DNA from: Betaproteobacteria bacterium
GTDB lineage: Bacteria > Pseudomonadota > Gammaproteobacteria > Burkholderiales > JAEUOS01
NCBI GenBank assembly: GCA_028292405.1
Contig: JAQGMJ010000078.1
Coordinates: 1 to 58,896 of the forward strand
DNA: 58,896 nucleotides
Reading direction: 5' to 3'
Part shown: positions 24,542 through 32,747 of the stretch, piece after piece
Layout: each line of letters opens with the position of its first letter
How positions within the stretch are numbered: the first letter of the stretch is position 1
Made by a program: the position numbers and the translations under genes
Notes under the pieces: generated by a model
The model's database searches: none
What the model was told of the DNA's origin: nothing
Seen by the model: only the letters and a program-made list of their open reading frames with translations

Positions 24542-25528
24542 ATGACCGTCAAACTCAACATCGCAGGCGCGCTAACCGCGCTTGCCGCATTGACATTGGC
24601 CACGTTGCCGGCGGCGCAGGCTCAGGCCCAGGCCTTTCCCTCCAAGCCGATCCGCATCGTCGTCCCCTTCACCCCGGGCGCTTTCAACGACTCGCTGGCG
24701 CGCACCCTCACCACCGAATTCAGCAAGGGCTTCGCGCCCGGCTCCTACGTCGAGAACAAGCCGGGCGGCAACACCGTGATCGGCACCGACATTGTCGCCA
24801 AGGCGCAGCCGGACGGCTACACCCTGCTCGGCGTGGCCCTGCCCTTTTCCACCCTTGCCAGCCTCTCGCCGCAGGCCAAGATCGACCCGGTGCGCGACTT
24901 CACCGCCGTCACCTTTGCCGGCTTCACGCCGAACATCCTGGTGGTGAACAACGCCACGCCGTATAAATCGGTCAAGGACGTCATCGCCGCCGCCAAGGCC
25001 AAGCCCGGCACCATTCCCTATGCTTCCACCGGCACCGGCTCCTCCAACCACCTGTCGATGGAACTGTTCAAGTCGATGACCGGGACGGACCTGGTGCACA
25101 TTCCCTACAAGGGCAGCGCCCCGGCCATCACCGACCTGATCGGCGGGCAGGTGCAGGTGTACTTCGACAACACGCCCAACGTGCTGCCGCACATCAAGGC
25201 CGGCAAGATCCGCGCGCTCGCCGTCACTTCGGCCAAGCGCTTTCCGCTGACGCCCGACCTGCCGACGGTGGCCGAGTCAGGCGTGCCGGGCTATGAAGTG
25301 GCGGTGTGGTTCGGCACCGTCGCCCCCGCCGGCACCCCGCACGACGTAGTGCTGAAGATCAATGCCGAGATCAACCGCATCCTCACCCTGCCCGAGGTGA
25401 AAGAGCGTTTCAACGGCGGCGGCATCGAAATCGTCGGCGGCACGCCGGAGGCTTTCGGCACGCTGATCCGCAAGGAAGCCTCAACCTGGGCTAAAGTAGT
25501 GAAAGACGCCAACATCAAGGCGGACTGA
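24542..25528 (+). CDS. Bug/TctC periplasmic solute receptor
   Basis: A 328-residue receptor with a signal peptide ending at about residue 30 (AQAQA). Family motifs: IRIVVPFTPGAFNDSLAR, VENKPGGNTVIGTDIVA, DGYTLLGV and HIPYKGSAPAITDLIGG. The segment normally reading PPGGTTD is PGAFND here, another sign of ligand divergence. The leader CAGAGACAAACC before ATG 24542 matches the motif before other Bug genes in the window. It closes the dehydrogenase / enolase-superfamily group, so its ligand may be the acid those enzymes handle. Confidence 0.93.
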   Translation: MTVKLNIAGALTALAALTLATLPAAQAQAQAFPSKPIRIVVPFTPGAFNDSLARTLTTEFSKGFAPGSYVENKPGGNTVIGTDIVAKAQPDGYTLLGVALPFSTLASLSPQAKIDPVRDFTAVTFAGFTPNILVVNNATPYKSVKDVIAAAKAKPGTIPYASTGTGSSNHLSMELFKSMTGTDLVHIPYKGSAPAITDLIGGQVQVYFDNTPNVLPHIKAGKIRALAVTSAKRFPLTPDLPTVAESGVPGYEVAVWFGTVAPAGTPHDVVLKINAEINRILTLPEVKERFNGGGIEIVGGTPEAFGTLIRKEASTWAKVVKDANIKAD

Positions 25529-25534
25529 GCGGTT

Positions 25535-25561
25535 GCAACCCGTGCAATCCGTGCAGCCCGT
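25535..25561 (+). repeat. Three tandem 9-base repeats
   Basis: GCAACCCGT, GCAATCCGT and GCAGCCCGT lie head to tail just after the Bug stop codon and before ATG 25578. A perfect GGTTGCAACC palindrome (25531-25540) overlaps the first copy. No role is evident. Confidence 0.5.
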
Positions 25562-25577
25562 CACACGCCCGTAACCT

Positions 25578-26720
25578 ATGACCTCCAACGCCGACCTCCT
25601 GCTCCAAGCCCGCGACGCCATCGACCGTTTCGACGGCAAGCAGGCGCTCACCCTGCTCGCCACCCACGACGAGCAGGAAAGCGCCGACTACCTGGCCTGC
25701 CTGATCGAGGCGCAAAGCCTGGCGCGCGACTTCGCCGCCGCCGAGACCACCATCGCCCTCGCCAGCAGCCGGTACCCGCAGGAAGTGGGCGTGCACATGG
25801 CGGCGGGCATGAACGCGATGCACACCCGTGACTATGCGCTGGCGGAACGGCGCTTCACCCAGGCCGCGCAGGTGCGCGCCGGCTACGCCCCGGCCTACAA
25901 CAACCTCGGCATGGTCTACGAATACCTGCACCGCCAGGCCGACGCGCGCCAGGCCTACGCCCAAGCCATCAGCCACGACGCCGCGCTGGCCCCGGCGTAC
26001 CGCAACCTCGGGCGCATGGCCGAACTCGGCGGCCGGCTCGACGAGGCGAAGCAGTATTACGAACAGGGCCGCGCGCGCACCGCCGCGGCAGAGGAGTTCG
26101 GCCGCCTGCTCGAGGGCGTGGGCAACAATTTCGCTCCGGCCGAGGCGGATGCCGCCGGCGCCACCGTGCACGAGAACATGCTAGCCGCCGACATCGGCAG
26201 CGCCGCCCTGCGCCACCTGCCGCCGGACCGCAAGTTCGCCATGCTCGACCTGATCTGCGGCAGCGGCATCGCCGGCGACCTGCTGTGGCGCCGCACCGGC
26301 GTGATGGTCGGTGTCGATCCGCGCGTGCCCCTGCTGCACCAGGCGCAGGCGCGCGGCATCTACTACGACCTGAAAGACCAGCGCCCGGCCGATTTCCTGC
26401 GCACCTGCAAGCGCGGCGAAACCGACCTGATCACCGCCAACTGCGCCTTTGTCGACCAGGGCGACCTGCTGCCGGTGTTCCTCAACCTGTACGCCGTGCT
26501 TTCCCCCGGCGGCCTGCTGGTGACGGTGTTCCCGACGCAGACCGACAACATCGGCTTTTTCTCCGAAGGCAGCAGTTTCAGCCACGACCCGCGCTACGTG
26601 CTGGAGCGCGCCGACTTCGAAGGCATGCAACTGCTGGAGCGCGCCGACTATACCCACGACAGCCATCCCGGCATCGACCGCACCTACACCCTGCTGGTGT
26701 TCGCCAAGCCGGCGGCCTAG
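25578..26720 (+). CDS. TPR-repeat protein with methyltransferase-like C-terminus
   Basis: A 380-residue two-part protein. Residues about 10-185 hold tetratricopeptide repeats, clearest at YAPAYNNLGMVYEYLHR and LAPAYRNLGRMAELGGR. Residues about 190-380 resemble a class I SAM-dependent methyltransferase, with MLDLICGSGIAGDLLWRR in the motif I position, VGVDPR as motif II and a YAVLSPGGLLVTV strand near the end. It has no signal peptide. TPR-methyltransferase fusions often modify a protein or cell-surface precursor, but the target here is unknown. It sits just upstream of glnS, probably by chance. Confidence 0.8.
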   Translation: MTSNADLLLQARDAIDRFDGKQALTLLATHDEQESADYLACLIEAQSLARDFAAAETTIALASSRYPQEVGVHMAAGMNAMHTRDYALAERRFTQAAQVRAGYAPAYNNLGMVYEYLHRQADARQAYAQAISHDAALAPAYRNLGRMAELGGRLDEAKQYYEQGRARTAAAEEFGRLLEGVGNNFAPAEADAAGATVHENMLAADIGSAALRHLPPDRKFAMLDLICGSGIAGDLLWRRTGVMVGVDPRVPLLHQAQARGIYYDLKDQRPADFLRTCKRGETDLITANCAFVDQGDLLPVFLNLYAVLSPGGLLVTVFPTQTDNIGFFSEGSSFSHDPRYVLERADFEGMQLLERADYTHDSHPGIDRTYTLLVFAKPAA

Positions 26721-26774
26721 TCACCCGGGGTAGAATGCACGGCTCTTAGAGCAACAAAAAGCAACGCCACGACC

Positions 26775-28589
26775 ATGTCCGCCCCACCCAAGCCCGCTGA
26801 TTCCGGCACCGAGGGCCAAGTCCACAACTTCATCCGCCACTGGATCGACAATGATCTGGCGAGCGGCAAGTACACGCGCCGCGTCTGGTCGGGCAAGCCC
26901 GGCCCGGCCGCCGCGCAGGCCGGCACCGCCGCCGACCCGGCGAAAATCCGCACCCGTTTTCCGCCCGAGCCGAACGGTTATCTGCACTACGGCCACGCCA
27001 AATCGATCTGCCTGAACTTCGGCGTCGCGCGCGATTACGAAGGCGTGTGCCACATGCGCTTCGACGACACCAATCCGGAGAAGGAAGAGCAGGAGTACGT
27101 CGACTCCATCCTCGACGCGGTGCACTGGCTGGGCTTCGGTTGGGAAAAGTTCGGAGCAGACCACCTGTATTACGCCAGCGACTACTTCGACCTGCTCTAC
27201 GGCTTCGCCGAGTTGCTGATTGAAAAAGGCCTGGCCTATGTGGACAGCCAGAGCGCCGAGCAGATGCGCGCCAATCGCGGCAGCCTGAAAGACCCGGGCA
27301 AGGCAAGCCCCTTCCGCGAGCGCACCCCGGCCGAGAACATTGCGCTGTTCCGCGAAATGCGCGACGGCAAGCATGACGAAGGCACGCACGTGCTGCGCCT
27401 GAAGATCGACATGGCCTCGCCCAACATCAACATGCGTGACCCGGCGATCTACCGCATCCGCCGCGCCGAGCACCATCGCACCGGCAACAAGTGGTGCGTG
27501 TACCCGCTGTACGACTACACCCATTGCATCTCGGACGCGCTGGAGAACATCACGCATTCGCTGTGCACGCTGGAGTTCGAAGACCATCGCCCGCTGTACG
27601 AGTGGGTGATCGGCAAGCTGGCCGAGTTCGGGCAACTGCAGGTGCCGCTGCCGCAGCAGATCGAATTCGCGCGCCTGAACCTCACCTACGTGGTGCTGAG
27701 CAAGCGCAAGCTGATCCAGCTGGTGGAAGAAAAACACGTCAGCGGCTGGGACGACCCGCGGCTGCCCACGCTGGTGGGCGCGCGCCGGCGCGGCTATACC
27801 GCAGCGGGTTTTCGCATGTTCGCCGAGCGCATCGGCGTCTCCAAGGCCGACTCGTGGATCGACTACAGCACGCTCGAAGAATGCATGCGCGAGGACCTCA
27901 ACAACACCGCGCCTCGCCGCGTCGCCGTGCTCGACCCGCTCAAGCTGATCATCGACAACTACCCCGCCGGCCAGGAAGAGGAAAGCCGCTCGCCCAACCA
28001 TCCGCAAAAACCCGAATGGGGCGAGCGCGTCGCACCGTTCTCCGGCGAGCTGTGGATCGAGCGCGAAGACTTCATGGAGACGCCCTCCAAGGGCTACTTC
28101 CGCCTGTTCCCCGGCAACAAGGTGCGCCTGCGCCACGGCTTCGTGGTCGAGTGCACCGGCTGCGACAAAGATGCCGACGGCAAGGTAATAGCGGTGCATT
28201 GCAACTACTTCGCCGACAGCAAGTCAGGCACCGAAGGCTCGAACAACTACAAGGTGAAGGGCAACATCCACTGGGTCTCGGCGAAGCATGCCTACGCGGC
28301 CGAAGTGCGCATGTACGACCGCCTGTTCAAGGTGCCGCACCCCGGTGCCCGCCGCGAAGGCGATGCCGAGAATGTCGAACGCGATTTCCTCGAAGACATC
28401 AACCCGAATTCGGTGAAGGTGATCACCGCCTACGTCGAGCCGCTGTTGAAGGAAGCGAAGGCCGAAGAGACCTTCCAGTTCGAGCGCCACGGCTATTTCA
28501 TCGCCGACCGCGCCGACTCCAAGCCGGGCGCGCCGAAGTTCAACCGCGCGGTGTCGCTGAAGGACTCCTGGGCGCCACCGAAGAAGTAG
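26775..28589 (+). CDS. glnS: Glutaminyl-tRNA synthetase
   Basis: A 604-residue class I aminoacyl-tRNA synthetase charging tRNA-Gln. The HIGH-type signature is in PPEPNGYLHYGHAKSI, the KMSKS equivalent in VVLSKRKLIQLV, and RFDDTNPEKEEQEYVDSI is diagnostic of GlnS over GluRS. The C-terminal anticodon-binding beta-barrels follow from about residue 390. Compared with the E. coli enzyme there is an extra Ala/Gly-rich insert of about 20 residues before the catalytic fold (near residues 40-58). Ribosome site before ATG 26775 is weak. It ends convergent with a cysteine hydrolase gene. Confidence 0.97.
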   Translation: MSAPPKPADSGTEGQVHNFIRHWIDNDLASGKYTRRVWSGKPGPAAAQAGTAADPAKIRTRFPPEPNGYLHYGHAKSICLNFGVARDYEGVCHMRFDDTNPEKEEQEYVDSILDAVHWLGFGWEKFGADHLYYASDYFDLLYGFAELLIEKGLAYVDSQSAEQMRANRGSLKDPGKASPFRERTPAENIALFREMRDGKHDEGTHVLRLKIDMASPNINMRDPAIYRIRRAEHHRTGNKWCVYPLYDYTHCISDALENITHSLCTLEFEDHRPLYEWVIGKLAEFGQLQVPLPQQIEFARLNLTYVVLSKRKLIQLVEEKHVSGWDDPRLPTLVGARRRGYTAAGFRMFAERIGVSKADSWIDYSTLEECMREDLNNTAPRRVAVLDPLKLIIDNYPAGQEEESRSPNHPQKPEWGERVAPFSGELWIEREDFMETPSKGYFRLFPGNKVRLRHGFVVECTGCDKDADGKVIAVHCNYFADSKSGTEGSNNYKVKGNIHWVSAKHAYAAEVRMYDRLFKVPHPGARREGDAENVERDFLEDINPNSVKVITAYVEPLLKEAKAEETFQFERHGYFIADRADSKPGAPKFNRAVSLKDSWAPPKK

Positions 28590-28642
28590 CCCAAGGCAAG
28601 GTAGCGCGACGAGGGATAAAGCGGCGAGCCCCTTAGCTGTAA

Positions 28643-28718
28643 TTCCCGCGAAGGCGGGAATCCAGTCACTTTTTCAAATTAAGAATGAGAAACGGGCTGG
28701 GCTCCCGGCTGCGCGGGA
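28643..28718. repeat. Inverted pair of REP-like hairpins
   Basis: A hairpin TTCCCGC-GAAG-GCGGGAA (28643-28660) followed by TCCAG is matched in opposite orientation by TCCCG-N6-CGGGA (28703-28718) preceded by CTGGGC. The two elements are related copies facing each other about 40 bases apart, between the convergent glnS and cysteine hydrolase genes. The sequence resembles a repeat seen in many proteobacterial genomes. The pair may also terminate both transcripts. Confidence 0.6.
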
Positions 28719-28727
28719 ACGACAATC

Positions 28728-29390
28728 TCAACCCAGCGCCGCCAGCACTGCCCCGGTAGGCGCGGTCCATCCCACAATCCCGCCCTGCGCCCGCACCATC
28801 GCAATCGTCGCGGCCTTGAACTCGGGAAAGTAGCTCTCGGTGGCGTCTTCCACCAGCAGGCACTCGTAGCCACGGTCATTCGCCTCGCGCATCGTCGTCT
28901 GCACGCACACCTCGGTGGTAACCCCGCCGAACAGCAGATGCGTGATGCCCTTCAGGCGCAGGATGTCGCCCAGCGGCGTGGCGTAGAACGCGCCCTTGCC
29001 GGGCTTGGTGAGAACGATGTCGCCGGACTGGGGGGCGAGCTCAGGCACGAAGTCCGAACCCTCTTCGCCGTCGATCAAAATCCGCCCCATCGCCGCAGCA
29101 TCACCAATGCGCAAGGTGGGATTGCCGCGCGTCAGCTTCGACGGCGGGCAATCCGCCAGGTCGGGCCGATGGCACTCCTTGGTGTGGATGATGGTCATGC
29201 CGGCGGCGCGGCAGCTGTCGAGCAGTTTTTTCGCCGTCGGCACGATCGCCGCGAGCAGGTCGACGTTGTTACCCAGGGTCTCGCCGAAACCGCCGTGCAG
29301 GATGAAGTCGCGCTGCATGTCTATCATCACCACCGCCGTCTTCGCCGGCTCGAATTCGTAGGTGTAGGGCTGTGCGTTGACTTTGGCCAT
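28728..29390 (-). CDS. Isochorismatase-family cysteine hydrolase (ureide/triuret hydrolase candidate)
   Basis: A 220-residue cysteine hydrolase. The triad is D24 (MIDMQRDF), K129 (LTKPGKGAF) and C162 (TTEVCVQTT), and Q202 lies 40 residues after the cysteine, as in biuret hydrolase. ATG 29390 is used; the frame extends upstream into the ABC ATPase gene. It is the last gene of a seven-gene leftward operon that also encodes BiuH. Triuret hydrolase TrtA from Herbaspirillum is a BiuH relative encoded next to biuH, which makes this protein a candidate TrtA. Ureidoacrylate or N-carbamoyl amino acid hydrolysis are alternatives. Confidence 0.85.
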   Translation of the reverse strand: MAKVNAQPYTYEFEPAKTAVVMIDMQRDFILHGGFGETLGNNVDLLAAIVPTAKKLLDSCRAAGMTIIHTKECHRPDLADCPPSKLTRGNPTLRIGDAAAMGRILIDGEEGSDFVPELAPQSGDIVLTKPGKGAFYATPLGDILRLKGITHLLFGGVTTEVCVQTTMREANDRGYECLLVEDATESYFPEFKAATIAMVRAQGGIVGWTAPTGAVLAALG

Positions 29391-29397
29391 GTTCGTC

Positions 29398-30948
29398 TCA
29401 GGCCGCCACGGCTTCGGGGGCCGCGACAGCAGCGGGCGTAGACGCATGACCCGCCATATAGCGGCCGATGATCGAAGTGTCTGCGTTGGCTGCCGGCGTC
29501 TCGTAAACAAACTCGCCTTCGAAGATCACCAGGATACGGTCGGCCAGTTCCAGCAATTCATCAAGATCTTCGGACACGAGCAACACCGCCGCGCCGCGAT
29601 TGCGCGCCGCAACGATGCGCGAGTGGATGTCAGCGACGGCGGCGAAGTCGAGGCCGAACACCGGGTTGGCGACGATCAGCACGTCGACCTCGGCGGAAAG
29701 CTCGCGCGCCAGCACGGCGCGCTGCACGTTGCCCCCCGACAGCGTGCGGATCGGCGCTTCCGGCGACGAGGTCTTGACGCGGAACTCGGCGATCAGGCGC
29801 TTGGCCATCGAGCCCAGCGCGCCGTAGTGCAGCAGGGGGCCGGAGGCCAGCGGCTGCTGGTCGAAGCTGCGCAGCGCCATGTTGCCGGCCACGCTCATGT
29901 TGGGCACGCAGGCATTGCGCAGCGGCTCTTCCGGCAGGCTGAATATCTTGTGCTTCTGGATTTCGCGCCGCGTCATCGAGTAGGGCTCGCCCTTCACCTT
30001 GACCATGCCGCCGGCCACCGGGCGCTGGCCGAGCAGGCATTCGATCAGCTCGCGCTGGCCATTGCCGGAGACGCCGGCGATGCCGAGGATCTCGCCGCTT
30101 TTCACCGCCAGATTGACGCCGTGCACCGCCGTCAGGCCGCCATCGTCGCCGACGGTCAGGCCGATGGTTTCCAGGCGCACCGCGCCGGCTTCATGCACTA
30201 TTTTGTCGGCGGAGGTCTTGATCTGCCGGCTGCCGATCATCATCTCTGCCATCTGGTCCGGCGACAACTCGGCCACCTTGCCCTCGCCGACCAGCTTGCC
30301 GCGGCGTAGCACGCTGACGTTGTCGGCAAAGCTGGTCACTTCGCGGAACTTGTGGGTGATGATGATCACGCTGATCTCGTCGCGATGCGCCATGTCGCGG
30401 ATCAGGCCGAGGGCTTCATCTGCTTCTTCCAGGGTCAGCACCGAGGTCGGCTCATCGAGGATGATCAGGCGGCGATCGAGGTAGAGTTGCTTCAGGATTT
30501 CCAGGCGCTGCTTCTCGCCGGCGGCGAGCGATGAGATCTGCTTTTCCAGTGGCACCTGGAAAGGCATGCGCGCCATGAACGCGCGCAGGGCCTTGGTCTC
30601 TTCCGACCACTTGATTTTCATCGGCAGGTTGCCGCGCGACAGCACCAGGTTTTCCTCCACCGTCATTGAGGGCACCAGGGTGAACTGCTGGTAGACCATG
30701 CCGATGCCGAGAGCGGCGGCGTCGAACGGCGTCTTGATCGCCACCTCGCGGCCGTCGTAGATCACCTGGCCTTCATTGGCGGAGTAAAAGCCCACCAGGC
30801 ATTTCACCAGGGTGCTCTTGCCCGCGCCGTTCTCCCCCAGCAGGGCGTGCACCTTGCCCGGCTCGAAATTGATGGTGACGTTGTCCAGCGCGGTCATCGC
30901 GCCGAAGCGCTTGGTCATGCCGATGACTTGCAATGCGGGGGCGGCCAT
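29398..30948 (-). CDS. BMP-type ABC importer, double ATPase
   Basis: A 516-residue cytoplasmic ATPase with two nucleotide-binding domains, as in sugar and nucleoside importers such as RbsA and NupA. Domain 1 has a full Walker A (GENGAGKS), signature SLAAGEKQRLEI and Walker B RLIILDEPTS. Domain 2 is degenerate: GVSGNGQRE at Walker A lacks the lysine, and VLIVANPVFGLD replaces the catalytic glutamate with asparagine, while TLSGGNVQRAVLAREL is kept. Only one site should hydrolyse ATP. It lies between two cysteine hydrolase genes in the left operon. Substrate is inferred as a ureide or nucleobase-like compound. Confidence 0.93.
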   Translation of the reverse strand: MAAPALQVIGMTKRFGAMTALDNVTINFEPGKVHALLGENGAGKSTLVKCLVGFYSANEGQVIYDGREVAIKTPFDAAALGIGMVYQQFTLVPSMTVEENLVLSRGNLPMKIKWSEETKALRAFMARMPFQVPLEKQISSLAAGEKQRLEILKQLYLDRRLIILDEPTSVLTLEEADEALGLIRDMAHRDEISVIIITHKFREVTSFADNVSVLRRGKLVGEGKVAELSPDQMAEMMIGSRQIKTSADKIVHEAGAVRLETIGLTVGDDGGLTAVHGVNLAVKSGEILGIAGVSGNGQRELIECLLGQRPVAGGMVKVKGEPYSMTRREIQKHKIFSLPEEPLRNACVPNMSVAGNMALRSFDQQPLASGPLLHYGALGSMAKRLIAEFRVKTSSPEAPIRTLSGGNVQRAVLARELSAEVDVLIVANPVFGLDFAAVADIHSRIVAARNRGAAVLLVSEDLDELLELADRILVIFEGEFVYETPAANADTSIIGRYMAGHASTPAAVAAPEAVAA

Positions 30949-30981
30949 GGATTTCCTTGTGAAGTTGAGCTTACCTGCCGC

Positions 30982-31719
30982 TCATTTGCCTATCACTTCG
31001 AGCAGCGCGCTCGAAGTGGTGACGGCGCCGAATACGCCGAACTGCATTTTTGTCATGCTCAATGCCGCCAGGTGGTTGGCATGGTCGGTGGCGGCGCAGC
31101 AGTCGGCCGGCAGGCAGCACTCGAAGCCCATGTCGTTGGCGTCGCGCATGGTGGTGTGCACGCAGACGTCGGTGGTGATGCCGGTGATGATCAGGTTGCG
31201 GATGCCGCGCACGTTCAGCACCATCTGCAGGTCGGTGGCGTAAAAGCAGCCCTTGCCCGGCTTGTCGATGATCACCTCGCCCGGCAAGGGTGCCAAGTCG
31301 GGAATGATCTCCCAGCCCGGCTCGCCGCGCACCAGGATGCGCCCGCAGGGACCGACGTCGCCGATGCCCACGCCGTTGGTGCCGATCTGCCGTGAGCGCC
31401 AGCGCTTGTTCGCCGGCAGATCCGACAAATCGGGACGATGGCCTTCGCGGGTGTGGATGATGTGATAGCCGCCCTTGCGCATCGCCGCCAGCAGTTTCTT
31501 GATCGGCTCGATCGGCGCGCGCGTCAGCGAGAGGTCGTAGCCCATCTTGTCCACATAGCCGCCGACGCCGCAAAAGTCGATCTGCATGTCGATGATGATC
31601 AGCGCCGTGTTCGAAGGCTTCAGGTTGCCGTCATAGGGCCAGGGATAGGGCTCGGCGGTTGCATAGACGCCGCCGGGAATCGGCGTGCCGACCTTTGGAA
31701 CCTTGTCCGCGTCATCCAT
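30982..31719 (-). CDS. biuH: Biuret hydrolase (BiuH)-like cysteine hydrolase
   Basis: A 245-residue isochorismatase-like hydrolase. Residues D44, K153 and C186 occupy the spacing of the known biuret hydrolase triad (D36, K142, C175 in the Rhizobium enzyme), with a three-residue insertion between D and K. Q226, 40 residues after the cysteine, matches the substrate-binding glutamine. The blocks PYPWPYDG, IIIDMQ.DFCG.GGYVD, HTREGHRPDLSDLPANKRW and GPCGRIL agree with my recollection of BiuH. The reaction would be biuret to allophanate plus ammonia. GAAGGAG precedes ATG 31719, which overlaps the formamidase gene by eight bases. No allophanate hydrolase gene is in the window. Confidence 0.88.
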   Translation of the reverse strand: MDDADKVPKVGTPIPGGVYATAEPYPWPYDGNLKPSNTALIIIDMQIDFCGVGGYVDKMGYDLSLTRAPIEPIKKLLAAMRKGGYHIIHTREGHRPDLSDLPANKRWRSRQIGTNGVGIGDVGPCGRILVRGEPGWEIIPDLAPLPGEVIIDKPGKGCFYATDLQMVLNVRGIRNLIITGITTDVCVHTTMRDANDMGFECCLPADCCAATDHANHLAALSMTKMQFGVFGAVTTSSALLEVIGK

Positions 31720-32737
31720 ATTTGCGCTCCTTCGTGTCAATCACGGTGGGACTGTATTCGCGCGTCGGCGCCGGAAAGCCGCAGGAAGTGCCGTCGGTCA
31801 CCCTGACTTCTTTTTCCCACGGCAGGCTGTAGCGCCCCGCCACCATGTCCTGCATGAAGGTGTAGGGGCAATCGCGCGCCCCGCCCTTCACCGCCGTATA
31901 GGCGCGGTGGCCGAACTGGTAGATATTGTTTTCCACGCCCCACTCGCGGCGTGCCTCGCGCACGAGATCGGGCCGCAGTTCACAGGTGATGATCTCGTCT
32001 GGCCGGCTTGATCCGGTCACCATGGTCTCGCCATCGAAGCTGACGAACATGCCCTCGCCCATCGAATCGAAGCTGCCGTCGGTGCCGCACATGCACACGC
32101 TCGCCGTGTACATCAGGTTGCAAAAGGCATTGGCCTGGTTGGTCACCTTCCACGCATGGCGTATCGGCGCGGTGTAGCCGGCGGTGCGGATCATGATCTC
32201 CGCGCCCTTGTAGGCCGACTCGCGCGCCATCTCCGGAAACATGCCGTCGTGGCAGATGATCAGGGCGATCTTCGCGCCCTTCGGCCCCACGCACACCGGA
32301 ATGCCGAGATCGCCCGGCTCCCACGGCTCCACCGGCACCCACGGATGCAGCTTGCGGTAATACAGCGCCACCGCGCCCTTGTCGTCGATGATCAGGCCGC
32401 CGTTGAACGGGTAGCCCTCGGGGTTGTATTCCATGATGGAAAAACAGCCCCAGATGGCGTTGTCGACACAGGCCTTTTTGAACGCCGCCACCTCAGGCCC
32501 ATCCATCCGGCACATGATCTCCGGGTTGGTGTCCATCGAGAGGCCGTGCAGCGAATACTCCGGGAACACCACCAGATCCATGGTCGATAGGTTGCGCCGC
32601 GCCTTGGCGACCATGTCGCAGATCTTCTGCGTTTGCGCCGCCAGGTCGGCCGGCGTTTTCACCACCGGCAACTGCGCCTGCACCAGGCCCAGCACCACGC
32701 CTTGCGGCGACTTGTTCAGACCACCGAGTCCGCTCAT
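31712..32737 (-). CDS. AmiF-like formamidase (nitrilase superfamily)
   Basis: A 341-residue carbon-nitrogen hydrolase. The triad is E60 (VVFPEYSLHG), K129 (YYRKLHPW) and C162 (IICHDGMFPE); E60 coincides exactly with the Helicobacter AmiF residue, and K and C are each shifted by four. The WGVENNIYQFGHRAY block and the length are also AmiF-like. AmiF hydrolyses formamide to formate and ammonia; the related AmiE acts on short aliphatic amides. Embedded in an ABC operon with two cysteine hydrolases, it may act on a small amide released from ureides or purine rings. It overlaps biuH by eight bases. Confidence 0.87.
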   Translation of the reverse strand: MSGLGGLNKSPQGVVLGLVQAQLPVVKTPADLAAQTQKICDMVAKARRNLSTMDLVVFPEYSLHGLSMDTNPEIMCRMDGPEVAAFKKACVDNAIWGCFSIMEYNPEGYPFNGGLIIDDKGAVALYYRKLHPWVPVEPWEPGDLGIPVCVGPKGAKIALIICHDGMFPEMARESAYKGAEIMIRTAGYTAPIRHAWKVTNQANAFCNLMYTASVCMCGTDGSFDSMGEGMFVSFDGETMVTGSSRPDEIITCELRPDLVREARREWGVENNIYQFGHRAYTAVKGGARDCPYTFMQDMVAGRYSLPWEKEVRVTDGTSCGFPAPTREYSPTVIDTKERKYG

Positions 32738-32747
32738 CCCATCTCTC

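Noticed and set aside
26721..28199. Long minus-strand frame antisense to glnS
   Set aside because: Shadow of a conserved synthetase gene; no recognisable protein features.
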